From: Ampullaceana balthica
Taxonomy: Eukaryota > Mollusca > Gastropoda > Lymnaeidae
Assembly (NCBI GenBank): GCA_944989445.1
Contig: CALYLW010001194.1
Span: forward strand, 22,515 to 86,514
DNA length: 64,000 nucleotides
Direction of reading: 5' to 3'
Made by a program: the position numbers and the translations under genes. Below are positions 12,135-22,800 of the stretch, in pieces (position 1 is the stretch's first letter; every line of letters begins with the position of its first letter). The notes beneath the pieces were generated by a model that searched no databases, was not told where the DNA came from, and worked only from the letters and a program-made list of their open reading frames with translations.

Positions 12135-13042
12135 CAGTGGCGTAGCTAGAACTTTTGCCACCGGGGGCGGTCTCCAATTTGCCGCCCTTTTTAGGGGCCG
12201 TCCATAAATGACGTCACGCACCTGGGGGGGGGGAGGGAGTCACATACGTTTGTGACGATGTGTGACGAGGAGGGGGGGATTGTTTAAGAAATGTGTCGTC
12301 ACGTCAAAACGCGCAACTTTAAATAAATTTCCACTTTTCTTAAATGGAAAAAAATTAATTTGAAACATGCTCATTTTCATACAGAAAATATGGCATATGG
12401 CTTTTATTTGTTCAAAGCTTTGTGGCGTCTTATTGAAGAAGGTGTCTAAGTTTTTGTAACTACGTGTGACGAGGGAGGAAGGGGGTGGAAAATCAGCCAA
12501 AATAGCGTGCTTCATTTATGGACGGCCACTTAGTAGATTATATTATGGTTTTTAAAAATTAATAAAAACATGAGTAAATAATTAAATTGAAACGAAGTAA
12601 AGCTGGGTAACATGTTTACCATTGTATGCCCTATTAATATAAGCAGTAATAAAAGAGGCCTCATAAGATTATATACCTACAAATACACAATTATAAAAAT
12701 ACAAGATACTTGTTTCAATGGCCACAAGAAAGTTACTGAGGTCGCAGGCCCCCCCCCCACGCCATGAGACGAAACATATTCCAAATTAACACCCCAAAAA
12801 ACATTACCAATTACTATTCCTTTATTTTTTATTTATAAATAAATATTTTTTTTTACAAAAAAATAAATTGTATACATTAGCAGTTGAGTAACAATGGCTT
12901 GGCATTTGGGCAGTTGCCAAGGGCGGCGGCCTGCTCCAGTTCAAAAAGGCGCCGCTAAATCTCTAATTTTAACATTTTAATTTAAATAAAAGGCGCCAAA
13001 AATAAATTAGCCAAGGGCGTCAAAAACCCAGTTACGCCTCTG
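12135..13042. mobile_element. Inverted-repeat DNA element (CAGTGGCGTAGC type)
   Basis: Left end CAGTGGCGTAGCT (12135), right end AGTTACGCCTCTG (to 13042), which match as inverted repeats at 11 of 13 positions. No clear target duplication was found. It contains the 12194-12529 MITE, AT-rich filler, and GGCGGC-rich stretches near each end. No transposase. A similar end (CAGAGGCGTCACTAGGG) occurs at 63427. Confidence 0.45.
12194..12529. mobile_element. Complete MITE, GGGGCCGTCC ends, 3-bp target duplication
   Basis: Begins GGGGCCGTCCATAAATGACG and ends TTCATTTATGGACGGCCAC, so about 17 terminal bases match as inverted repeats with one mismatch. It is flanked by TTA on both sides (12191-12193, 12530-12532). 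Three-base TTA duplications and GG-starting ends suit the PIF/Harbinger superfamily; that assignment is inference. A 91-codon minus-strand frame inside has no recognisable domain. The element is nested in 12135-13042. Confidence 0.75.
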
Positions 13043-13314
13043 TACATTAGTATTTAAACATATCTATACATCTACTTTCCAAGCTTTCATTATAGACAAA
13101 TCGTGTATTTTGCTATCAAAATTAAAATTATTTGTAATATCTTGTTCTATGGAGAGTAGTGTAAGATTTAGTTGTCTTTAATCGCTCATTGTGGAACGAA
13201 GATAATTTTTATCAACTTCAGTTTGGAGCAGCTCCTTTCACAACAGGCGACACTGATAGCAATAGTTAAAAAAAATCATAACAAAATTACAATGTTGGGT
13301 ACATAATTTTCCAA

Positions 13315-15470
13315 TCTCACGAGTTGAGTGACGTATTCTTTAGATCTAACTAGAAATACACGGTGGTAAAGTAATATCACGAGTTGAATGACGTATTCTT
13401 CAGATCTAACTAGAGATACACGGTGGTAAAGTAATATCACGAGTTGAATGACGTATTCTTCAGATCTAACTAGAGATACACGGTGGTAAAGTAATATCAC
13501 GAGTTGAATGACGTATTCTTCAGATCTAACTAGAGATACACGGTGGTAAAGTAATATCACGAGTTGATTGACGTATTCTTCAGATCTAACTAGAGATACA
13601 CAGTTGTAAAGTAATATCACGAGTTGAATGACGTATTCTTCAGATCTAACTAGAGATACACGGCGGTAAAGTAATATCACGAGTTGAATGACGTATTCTT
13701 TAGATCTAACTAGAGATACACGGTGGTAAAGTAATATCACGAGTTGAATGACGTATTCTTTAGATCTAACTAGAGATACACGGTGGTAAAGTAATATCAC
13801 GAGTTGAATGACGTATTTTTTAGATCTAACTAGAGATTCTCGATGGTAAAGTAATATCACGAGTTGAATGACTTATTCTTTAGATCTAACTAGAGATACA
13901 CGGTGGTAAAGAAATATCACGAGTTGAATGACGTATTCTTTAGATCTAACTAGAGATACATGGTGGCAAAGAAATATCACGAGTTGAATGACGTACTCTT
14001 CAGATCTAACTAGATACACGGTGGTAAAGTAATATCACGAGTTGAATGACGTATTCTTTAGATCTAACTAGAGATACATGGTGGCAAAGAAATATCACGA
14101 GTTGACGACGTACTCTTCAGATCTAACTAGAGATACATGGTGGAAAAGTAATATCACTAGTTGAATGACGTATTCTTCAGATCTAACTTAAGATGCATGG
14201 TGGTAAAGAAGTATCACGAGTTAAATGACGTATTCTTCAGATCTAACTACAGATACATGGTGGTAAAGTAATATCACGAGTTGAATGACGTATTCTTCAG
14301 ATCTAACTACAGATACATGGTGGTAAAGTAATATCACGAGTTGAATGACGTATTCTTTAGATCTAACTAGAGATACACGGTGGTAAAGTAATATCACGAG
14401 TTCAATGACGTATTCTTTAGATCTAACTAGAGGTACACGGTGGTAAAGTAATATCACGAGTTGAATGACGTATTCTTTAGATCTAACTAGAGGTACACGG
14501 TGGTAAAGTAATATCACGAGTTGAATGACTTATTCTTCAGATCTAACTAGAGATACACGGTGGTAAAGTAATATCACGAGTTGAATGACTTATTCTTCAG
14601 ATCTAACTAGAGATACACGGTGGCAAAGAAATATCACGAGTTGAATGACGTATTCTTCAGATCTAACTAGATATACACGGTGGTAAAGTAATATCACAAG
14701 TTGAATGACGTATTCTTTAGATCTAACTAGAGATACATGGTGGCAAAGAAATATCACGAGTTGACGACGTACTCTTCAGATCTAACTAGAGATACATTGT
14801 GGTAAAGTAATATCACTAGTTGAATGACGTATTCTTCAGATCTAACTACAGATACATGGTGGTAAAGTAATATCACGAGTTGAATGACGTATTCTTTAGA
14901 TCTAACTAGAGATACACGGTGGTAAAGTAATATCACGAGTTGAATGACGTATTCTTTAGATCTAACTAGAGATACACGGTGGTAAAGTAATATCACGAGT
15001 TGAATGACGTATTCTTTAGATCTAACTAGAGATACATGGTGGTAAAGTAATATCACGAGTTGAATGACGTATTCTTTAGATCTAACTAGAGATACACGGT
15101 GGTAAAGTAATATCACGAGTTGAATGACTTATTCTTCAGATCTAACTAGAGATACACGGTGGTAAAGTAATATCACGAGTTGAATGACGTATTCTTTAGA
15201 TCTAACTAGAGATACACGGTGGTAAAGTAAATATCACGAGTTGAATGACGTATTCTTTAGATCTAACTAGAGATACATGGTGGTAAAGTAATATCACGAG
15301 TTGAATGACGTATTCTTTAGATCTAACTAGAGATACACGGTGGTAAAGTAATATCACGAGTTCAATGACGTATTCTTTAGATCTAACTAGAGATACACGG
15401 TGGTAAAGTAATATCACGAGTTGAATTACGTATTCTTCAGATCTAACTAGAGATACACGGTGGCAAGGTG
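13315..15470. repeat. 60-bp minisatellite, about 36 copies
   Basis: The unit starts at CACGAGTTGAATGACGTATT and contains AGATCTAACTAGAGATACAC. Because 60 is divisible by three, long minus-strand frames repeating a 20-residue unit (13276-13860, 14221-14517, 14754-15116, 15202-15417) arise; 1-3 bp indels break them between blocks, so they are not called genes. Variant units reveal higher-order structure: a shortened unit with GTTGACGACGTACTCTTCAG occurs at about 14102 and 14760, each followed by a unit starting CACTAGTTG. Confidence 0.97.
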
Positions 15471-15474
15471 TTAT

Positions 15475-15558
15475 GGCCTTATTGCAGTAATTCTATACAG
15501 TGATATTAATATGTCGGTCAACAAATTGTCATTGCGTTATGGCTTTTGTTGCAGTAAC
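15475..15558. repeat. Short tandem target (about 78-bp unit), left part
   Basis: Unit with TTGCAGTAA.TCTATACAGTG, ATATTAATAT and GGTCAACAAATT.TC. The same unit continues at 16575-16700 on the other side of the hAT element, which therefore inserted into an existing tandem repeat. Confidence 0.7.
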
Positions 15559-16574
15559 CAGTGCTGCCAGTGACACTTTTGGGAAAAACCTTGACAAAAT
15601 GTCAAAAAAAACCTAGATCCGAAAGAAAAAATCTAGACACGCTAAAAATAAACAAATATGACGTCACAAAGCCCCCCACCCCCCCCCCTCCCAAAAAAAA
15701 ATGCCGTATTTCTTATTTGAAAAGTAGCATGTTTCAAATCATCTTTTGTCTTTTAAGGGTATTTAGTATGAGGCTGCAGTGTACGTGTAATATCGTAAAT
15801 TGCACGAAGCGATTTAAAGCGTCATGAAATAAATTGTAAGTGTAAGCAATCAAATATTTAAGTGGAGCTTTCATTTAAAGTTGAACATTTTTGATGTGAC
15901 GTCACAGTTCTTAAATACCCCCTCCCCCTTGTCCCACAGCTCACTAAAGTTTTAAATATTGATAGAGTGTTTGTTTTCCTCGTTTGATTAGGAACTCATT
16001 CCACGTCCGAATTCCGGACCGAAAGAATAAGAATTTGTGTGTGTTTATTTTTGCATAAGGAATAGGAAAATTCTTCTTATAACTATGTCTATCTGAGGGT
16101 TGTATTAAATTATCTTTGGTTTATACCATGTAAACTTGAAAGAATATTCTCTCAATGCTGGCAGAAGAAAATGGTAGAGCTGTTAATCATGAGTTATAAT
16201 AAAATTGAATATTTTGGCTCATTCAAGCTGTTTTGTCTTGTACCAATTTCTTTAGACAGATGGCATCGCTGCAGCGACACCTTTGAACTTCAATTGGATA
16301 GACTCGGATAGAGCTATAGTTATCATAATGTAACATGACAGAACGGCTGAAAAAACTGTTGCCACCTAATGCTTAATTTTATTATTTTTAAATTGAATTT
16401 ATTTACGATATTAATTGCACATATTTATTAATTTGTGTACTTTAACATCGTTTATTTACTTTTTTAAAGAAAAACCTAGATTATGGCTAATTTTGAAATA
16501 AAAAACCTAGAAACCTAGACAAGGTCGAAAAAAATCCTAGATCTAGGTTGAAAAACCTAGCGCTGACAGCACTG
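15559..16574 (+). mobile_element. Complete non-autonomous hAT element with 8-bp target duplication
   Basis: Terminal inverted repeats CAGTGCTGCCAGTG (left) and CGCTGACAGCACTG (right). The flanks are GCAGTAAC (15551-15558) and GAAGTAAC (16575-16582), an 8-bp target duplication with one difference, as expected for the hAT superfamily. Subterminal repeats of AACCTAGATC lie at both ends. There is no transposase frame. It carries a nested MITE (15658-15940). Partial relatives lie at 3226-3930 and 9420-10700. Confidence 0.8.
15658..15940. mobile_element. Nested TGACGTCAC MITE fragment
   Basis: Starts ATGACGTCACAAAGCCCC, includes TATTTAAGTGGAGCTTTCAT, and ends near GATGTGACGTCACAGTTCTT and a C-rich tract. 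The same interior is shared with 17740-18032 and 63590-63875. It lacks the GGGGCCGTCC end. Confidence 0.6.
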
Positions 16575-16700
16575 GAAGTAACTCTATACAGTGATATTAA
16601 TATTTCAGTCAACAAATTATCGTTGTATTATGACTTTTATTGCAGTAACTCTATACAATGATTTTAATATGACGGTCAACCAATTATCGTTGGAGTCCTA
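16575..16700. repeat. Short tandem target, right part
   Basis: Two further copies of the 78-bp unit (AGTAACTCTATACAGTGATA and AGTAACTCTATACAATGATT). With 15475-15558 they form the pre-insertion array. Confidence 0.7.
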
Positions 16701-16754
16701 CCCAAACTAGAAAACAAACTGAATTTAGGTTTTATGATTTCTATAGAGCATTTT

Positions 16755-16890
16755 ATTAAGGGTGTACCTGATTTCGCCTCCGCCTCCAGTAAATCGGAAA
16801 GCAGTCATTTTTACAAATAAGGATCCGGTTAAATTTTGCCGGATTTCAGCAGGATTTGGCAACAGTAGCACTTCCAGTGTACTAATCTCG
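16755..16890. mobile_element. Fragment of GGATGTACC/GCCGGATT repeat
   Basis: Starts AGGGTGTACCTGATTTCGCC and contains GCCGGATTTCAGC, resembling the ends of the nested element at 57531-57807 (AGGGATGTACC...GCCGGA). The right end is not clear. Confidence 0.35.
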
Positions 16891-17029
16891 CAGATTTAAA
16901 TAAGCATTTTAAAAAAACAAACAAAACAAAAAACAACAAAAACCCATTCATTTTGGATTTTAGTGGTGCAATAATTCATGTGTTTGTGGGACTTGAATAC
17001 AGTGTTGCCTTGGTATACGTCTGCTTTAG

Positions 17030-17325
17030 TATATGTCCAACTTGGTATAAGTCCAACTTGGTATAAGTCCAACTTGGTATAAGTCCAACTTGGTATAGTC
17101 CAACTTGGTATAAGTCCAACTTGGTATAAGTCCAACTTGGTATAGTCCAACTTGGTATAAGTCCAACTTGGTATAAGTCCAACTTGGTATAAGTCCAACT
17201 TGGTATAAGTCCAACTTGGTATAAGTCCAACTTGGTATAAGTCCAACTTGGTATAAGTCCAACTTGGTATAAGTCCAACTTGGTATAAGTCCAACTTGGT
17301 TTAAGTCCAACTTGGTATAAGTCCT
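17030..17325. repeat. 16-bp minisatellite, about 18 copies
   Basis: Unit AAGTCCAACTTGGTAT, with a few 14-bp copies lacking AA (for example near 17096 and 17144). All three minus-strand frames stay open because no stop occurs in the unit, giving overlapping 94-162 codon frames of repeating Gly-Leu-Ile-Pro-Ser-Trp-Thr. These are artefacts. Confidence 0.97.
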
Positions 17326-17397
17326 GTTTGGACGTGAAACATTTTGATTGGTATATGACCTTTGTGTGGAATACGGCCCTCATGCTAGAATTTGTAT

Positions 17398-18032
17398 GGG
17401 GTCGTCCATAAATGACGTCTTGTGATTTTGGCCGCCTCTTCCCCCCCCCGTCACACGTCTTCACATAAAGTTAGCCTCCCCTTCAAGTATGACGTCATAA
17501 GATTTTGGCCGCCTCTTCCCCCCCCCGTCACACGTCTTCACATAAAGTTAGCCTCCCCTTCAAGTATGACGTCATAAGATTTTGGCCGCCTCTTCCCCCC
17601 CCCCGTCACACGTCTTCACATAAAGTTAGCCTCCCCTTCAAGTATGACGTCATAAGATTTTGGCCGCCTCTTCCCCCCCCCCGTCACACGTCTTCACATA
17701 AAGTTAGCCTCCCCTTCAAGTATGACGTCATAAGATTTTGGCCATCCCGTCAAGTCTATATAAGCCGTATTTGTTATTTGAAAATGAGCATTTTTTCAAA
17801 TCACTTTATTGTCATTTAAGTATGTAGTTAGTTAAGTGCGAGGCTGCATTCTAATATCGTAACACGCGAGAAGCCATTAAAAAAAATTAAATAAATTGCA
17901 AGCAATTAAAGATTTAAGTTGAACTTTTATTTAAAGTAACGTGCTTTGTTGTGACGTCACAGTTGTTTAAACAACAACTACCCTCCCCCTCGTCACACGT
18001 CATCACAAATGAGTTACCCTCCTCCCCCTTAC
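17398..18032. mobile_element. GGGGTCGTCC MITE with internal 78-bp repeats
   Basis: Left end GGGGTCGTCCATAAATGACG. A 77-78 bp unit (TGACGTCATAAGATTTTGGC through CCTCCCCTTCAAGTA) starts at 17413, 17490, 17567, 17645 and 17723. The body from 17750 matches 15700-15940 and 63600-63875, including AACACGCG, AGCCATT and GTGACGTCACA. No right inverted terminus is found. A 104-codon plus frame at 17505-17819 is a repeat product. Confidence 0.7.
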
Positions 18033-18059
18033 GTAAAATACAAAATACACAAACAAATT

Positions 18060-18275
18060 GTGCAATGAAAACAATAAATTTGAGCTTTATTTTTAGACTG
18101 ATACGACAGTAAACGTTTCGGCTAATGCCTTCATCAGTACAACATAAAATACATTCTTACAATACTTACATAAGTAATAATAACATTCTTAAAACATATT
18201 GTATTTTAAAATATTTATGTTAAATAAAAAGAAAGGAAAAACAAAAACAAACATGGACACAGAATATAGAAAAAA
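18060..18275 (-). mobile_element. Penelope-like element, 3' portion
   Basis: This AT-rich stretch on the minus strand carries the hammerhead-like motif at 18100-18140. It sits downstream, on the same strand, of the GIY-YIG remnant at 27156-27480; array 2 lies between. The order (endonuclease, spacer, ribozyme-like motif) is what is expected for the downstream repeat of a Penelope-like element. That the two pieces belong to one element is inference from position and strand. Confidence 0.45.
18100..18140 (-). ncRNA. Hammerhead-ribozyme-like motif
   Basis: The minus strand reads CTGATGA, A, GGC-ATTA-GCC, GAAAC, then GTTTACTGTC: both conserved hammerhead boxes (CUGAUGA and GAAA) flank a small stem II, and a minimal stem III leading to GUC is possible. 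Stem I is weak: only GUAC/GUAU pairing is available and it would consume the first C of the core. Penelope-like elements are known to carry hammerhead motifs. Activity is doubtful. Confidence 0.4.
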
Positions 18276-18302
18276 CAAACCCGTAAAAACAAAGTTTTTG
18301 AC

Positions 18303-18785
18303 TATAAATCCCTTATATATGAGACATAACTAACAGTATTGATTATTTTCAAACATTTACAGACTGAATCTGTCTTAACTCAACTTTGCATCATAACCCT
18401 AGTGGGGGGGAGGGGTGGGTGGGGTGGGGGGGGAGGGGTGGGTGGGGGAGAGGGGAAAAGTCTGGTCACCGATTCGCTTGACCGAGCTCAGAGTGACACG
18501 TAAAATGTAAACAAAAGCGCACCGTCGTTTCGTTGGGTCGCCTCAATGCTCAAACTTTCACGTGGCAAAAAAACAATAACAAATCTTGAATTTAAATTAC
18601 ATACCTCATAAAGGATAAACTAAAAATGCATTAATTTAATTACGGTACGTTTGATCGATCTGAAATTTTGATACGATGCATTGTTAGGTCAGACGGGTCC
18701 GTGTGCCAAATTTCAGTTCGATCGGATCATGGGAAGTGGGTCATTTTTGACTTCTGTTTTTCCGCCCGCCCGCCCGCCGAGCCCA

Positions 18786-18818
<33 letters not shown>

Positions 18819-18846
18819 CGGCCGCGAAGTTAATATAAGGGATTTA
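18303..18846 (+). repeat. Representative A1 module
   Basis: Ends TATAAATCCCTTATAT and ATATAAGGGATTTA are inverted repeats. The central cassette has CTGTCTTAACTCAACTTTGC, a G tract, and GTCTGGTCACCGATTCGC. The core holds arms GATCGATCTGAAATTT and AAATTTCAGTTCGATCGG about 40 nt apart, an imperfect hairpin. It ends with a CCCG tract and a GA microsatellite. Confidence 0.85.
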
Positions 18847-18896
18847 AAAACAAACCCGTAAATAAAAAACAACCCGTAAAAAACCAAGTTTTTGAC

Positions 18897-19367
18897 TATA
18901 AATCCTTTATGTACGAGAAGTAACTAAAAGAATGTTCATTATAATACGCAGCGCCAGACCATCCAGAAATACAAAATTGCAGTTGTGTCGTAAAACATGT
19001 TTAATATAATGCGCACCGATCAGGAATATGTTTATAAAAAGAGCTGTCAATAAAATACGCACCTTATTGCGCGACAGAAAGGTTGTTCAATATAATACGC
19101 ACCGCGACGCTCTATCTCAAAAAATAGCATGATACATAGGAATAAATAAAATAATCTAAAAAATCAATAATTTAATTACGGTACATGCGATCGATCTGAA
19201 ATTTTGATACATTGTTTTTATCATCGGTACGAAACTGCCTGCAAAATTTCAGCTCGCTATCTTGCGAGCAAGTGGGTTAAAAATCGATCAAAAGTTTTGG
19301 CGACAGCAGCAAGCAAGCAAGCAAGCAAGGTCCGCCGCAGACACCACGAGTTAATATAAAGGATTTA
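18897..19367 (+). repeat. Representative B module
   Basis: Ends TATAAATCCTTTAT and ATATAAAGGATTTA pair with each other rather than with A-type ends. Several AATACGCACC-like motifs recur in the first half (ATAATACGCAGC, ATAATGCGCACC, AAAATACGCACC, ATAATACGCACC). The core is CGATCGATCTGAAATTT with AAATTTCAGCTCGC, then GCGAGCAAGTGGGTTA and a GCAA microsatellite. Confidence 0.85.
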
Positions 19368-19385
19368 AAAAACAAAGTTTTTGAC

Positions 19386-19839
19386 TATAAATCCCTTATA
19401 TATGAGACATAACTAACAGTATTGATTATTTTCAAACATTTACAGACTGACACCGAGTGATGTCCCTTGTCTTTAATAAATGGGGGTGGGATGTGAGGGG
19501 GTGTCGGCACGACGGTCGGCGTCAACACGACGGTCGGCGTCAACTCAAACTCACGTGGAACTGGCAGAAAAAAAACAATAACAAACAGTGAATTTTGAAT
19601 TACATACCTCATATAAGGATAAACTAAAAATGCTTAATTTAATTACGGTACGTTCGATCGATCTGAAATTTTGATACGATGCATTGTTAGGTTAGACGGG
19701 TCCGTGTGCCAAATTTCAGTTCGATCGGATCATGGGAAGTGGGTCATTTTTGACTTCTGTTTTTCCGCCCGCCCGCCCGAGCCCAAGACAGACAGACGAG
19801 AGAGAGAGAGACGGCCGCGAAGTTAATATAAGGGATTTA
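19386..19839 (+). repeat. Representative A2 module
   Basis: Same ends and same 3' half as A1. After CATTTACAGACTGA the cassette is different: CACCGAGTGATGTCCC, then a GGGGGTGGGATGTGAGGGGG tract and a doubled CGACGGTCGGCGTCAAC. It rejoins A1 sequence at ACAATAACAAA. Confidence 0.85.
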
Positions 19840-22800
19840 ATAAAACAAACCCGTAAAAACAAAGTTTTTGACTATAAATCCCTTATATATGAGACATAAC
19901 TAACAGTATTGATTATTTTCAAACATTTACAGACTGAATCTGTCTTAACTCAACTTTGCTTCATAACCCTAGTGGGGGGGGAGGGGGTGGGGTGGGAGGG
20001 GGAGAGGGGAAAAGTCTGGTCACCGATTCGCTTGACCGAGCTCAGAGTGACACGTAAAATGTAAACAAAAGCGCACCGTCGTTTCGTTGGGTCGCCTCAA
20101 TGCTCAAACTTTCACGTGGCAAAAAAACAATAACAAATCGTGAATTTAAATTACATACCTCATATAAGGATAAACTAAAAATGCATTAATTTAATTACGG
20201 TACGTTCGATCGATCTGAAATTTTGATACGATGCATTGTTAGGTCAGACGGGTCCGTGTGCCAAATTTCAGTTCGATCGGATCATGGGAAGTGGGTCATT
20301 TTTGACTTCTGTTTTTCCGCCCGCCCGCCGAGCCCAAGACAGAGAGAGAGAGAGAGAGAGAGACGGCCGCGAAGTTAATATAAGGGATTTAAAAACAAAC
20401 CCGTAAATAAAAAACAACCCGTAAAAAACCAAGTTTTTGACTATAAATCCTTTATGTACGAGAAGTAACTAAAAGAATGTTCATTATAATACGCAGCGCC
20501 AGACCATCCAGAAATACAAAATTGCAGTTGAGTCGTAAAACATGTTTAATATAATGCGCACCGATCAGAAATATGTTTATAAAAAGAGCTGTCAATAAAA
20601 TACGCACCTTGTTGCGCGACAGAAAGGTTGTTCAATATAATACGCACCGCGACGCTCTATCTCAAAAAAATAGCATGATACATAGGAATAAATAAAATAA
20701 TCTAAAAAATCAATAATTTAATTACGGTACATGCGATCGATCTGAAATTTTGATACATTGTTTTTATCATCGGTACGAAACTGCCTGCAAAATTTCAGCT
20801 CGCTATCTTGCGAGCAAGTGGGTTAAAAATCGATCAAAAGTTTTGGCGACAAGCAAGCAAGCAAGCAAGCAAGCAAGGTCCGCCGCAGACACCACGAGTT
20901 AATATAAAGGATTTAAAAAACAAAGTTTTTGACTATAAATCCCTTATATATGAGACATAACTAACAGTATTGATTATTTTCAAACATTTACAGACTGACA
21001 CCGAGTGATGTCCCTTGTCTTTAATAAATGGGGGTGGGATGTGAGGGGGTGTCGGCACGACGGTCGGCGTCAACACGACGGTCGGCGTCAACTCAAACTC
21101 ACGTGGAAACTGGCAGAAAAAAAACAATAACAAACAGTGAATTTTGAATTACATACCTCATATAAGGATAAACTAAAAATGCTCTAATTTAATTACGGTA
21201 CGTTCGATCGATCTGAAATTTTGATACGATGCATTGTTAGGTTAGACGGGTCCGTGTGCCAAATTTCAGTTCGATCGGATCATGGGAAGTGGGTCATTTT
21301 TGACTTCTGTTTTTCCGCCCGCCCGCCGAGCCCAAGACAGAAGAGAGAGAGAGAGACGGCCGCGAAGTTAATATAAGGGATTTAATAAAACAAACCCGTA
21401 AAAACAAAGTTTTTGACTATAAATCCCTTATATATGAGACATAACTAACAGTATTGATTATTTTCAAACATTTACAGACTGAATCTGTCTTAACTCAACT
21501 TTGCTTCATAACCCTAGTGGGGGGGGAGGGGTGGGGGTGGGAGGGGGGAGAGGGGAAAAGTCTGGTCACCGATTCGCTTGACCGAGCTCAGAGTGACACG
21601 TAAAATGTAAACAAAAGCGCACCGTCGTTTCGTTGGGTCGCCTCAATGCTCAAACTTTCACGTGGCAAAAAAACAATAACAAATCGTGAATTTAAATTAC
21701 ATACCTCATATAAGGATAAACTAAAAATGCATTAATTTAATTACGGTACGTTCGATCGATCTGAAATTTTGATACGATGCATTGTTAGGTCAGACGGGTC
21801 CGTGTGCCAAATTTCAGTTCGATCGGATCATGGGAAGTGGGTCATTTTTGACTTCTGTTTTTCCGCCCGCCCGCCGAGCCCAAGACAGAGAGAGAGAGAG
21901 AGAGAGAGACGGACGCGCGAAGTTAATATAAGGGATTTAATAAAACAAACCCGTAAAAACAAAGTTTTTGACTATAAATCCTTTATGTACGAGAAGTAAC
22001 TAAAAGAATGTTCATTATAATACGCAGCGCCAGACCATCCAGAAATACAAAATTGCAGTTGTGTCGTAAAACATGTTTAATATAATGCGCACCGATCAGG
22101 AATATGTTTATAAAAAGAGCTGTCAATAAAATACGCACCTTATTGCGCGACAGAAAGGTTGTTCAATATAATACGCACCGCGACGCTCTATCTCAAAAAA
22201 TAGCATGATACATAGGAATAAATAAAATAATCTAAAAAATCAATAATTTAATTACGGTACATGCGATCGATCTGAAATTTTGATACGATTGTTTGTTAGT
22301 CATCGGTCCGAAACTGCTGCCAAATTTCAGCTCGCTATCTTGCGAGCAAGTGGGTCATTTTTCGACTCTAAAGTTTTGCGCCGACAAGCAGAGCAAGCAG
22401 AGCAGAGCAGGCCGCGAGACACCACGAGTTAATATAAAGGGATTTAAAAAAAACCCGTAAAAACAAAGTTTTTGACTATAAATCCCTTATATATGAGACA
22501 TAACTAACAGTATTGATTATTTTCAAACATTTACAGACTGACACCGAGTGATGTCCCTTGTCTTTAATAAATGGGGGTGGGATGTGAGGGGGTGTCGGCA
22601 CGACGGTCGGCGTCAACACGACGGTCGGCGTCAACTCAAACTCACGTGGAACTGGGCAGAAAAAAAACAATAACAAACAGTGAATTTTGAATTACATACC
22701 TCATATAAGGATAAACTAAAAATGCATTAATTTAATTACGGTACGTTCGATCGATCTGAAATTTTGATACGATGCATTGTTAGGTTAGACGGGTCCGTGT

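Noticed and set aside
17505..17819. 104-codon Pro/Ser-rich plus frame
   Set aside because: It spans the 78-bp tandem units of a MITE; the protein repeat merely mirrors the DNA repeat.
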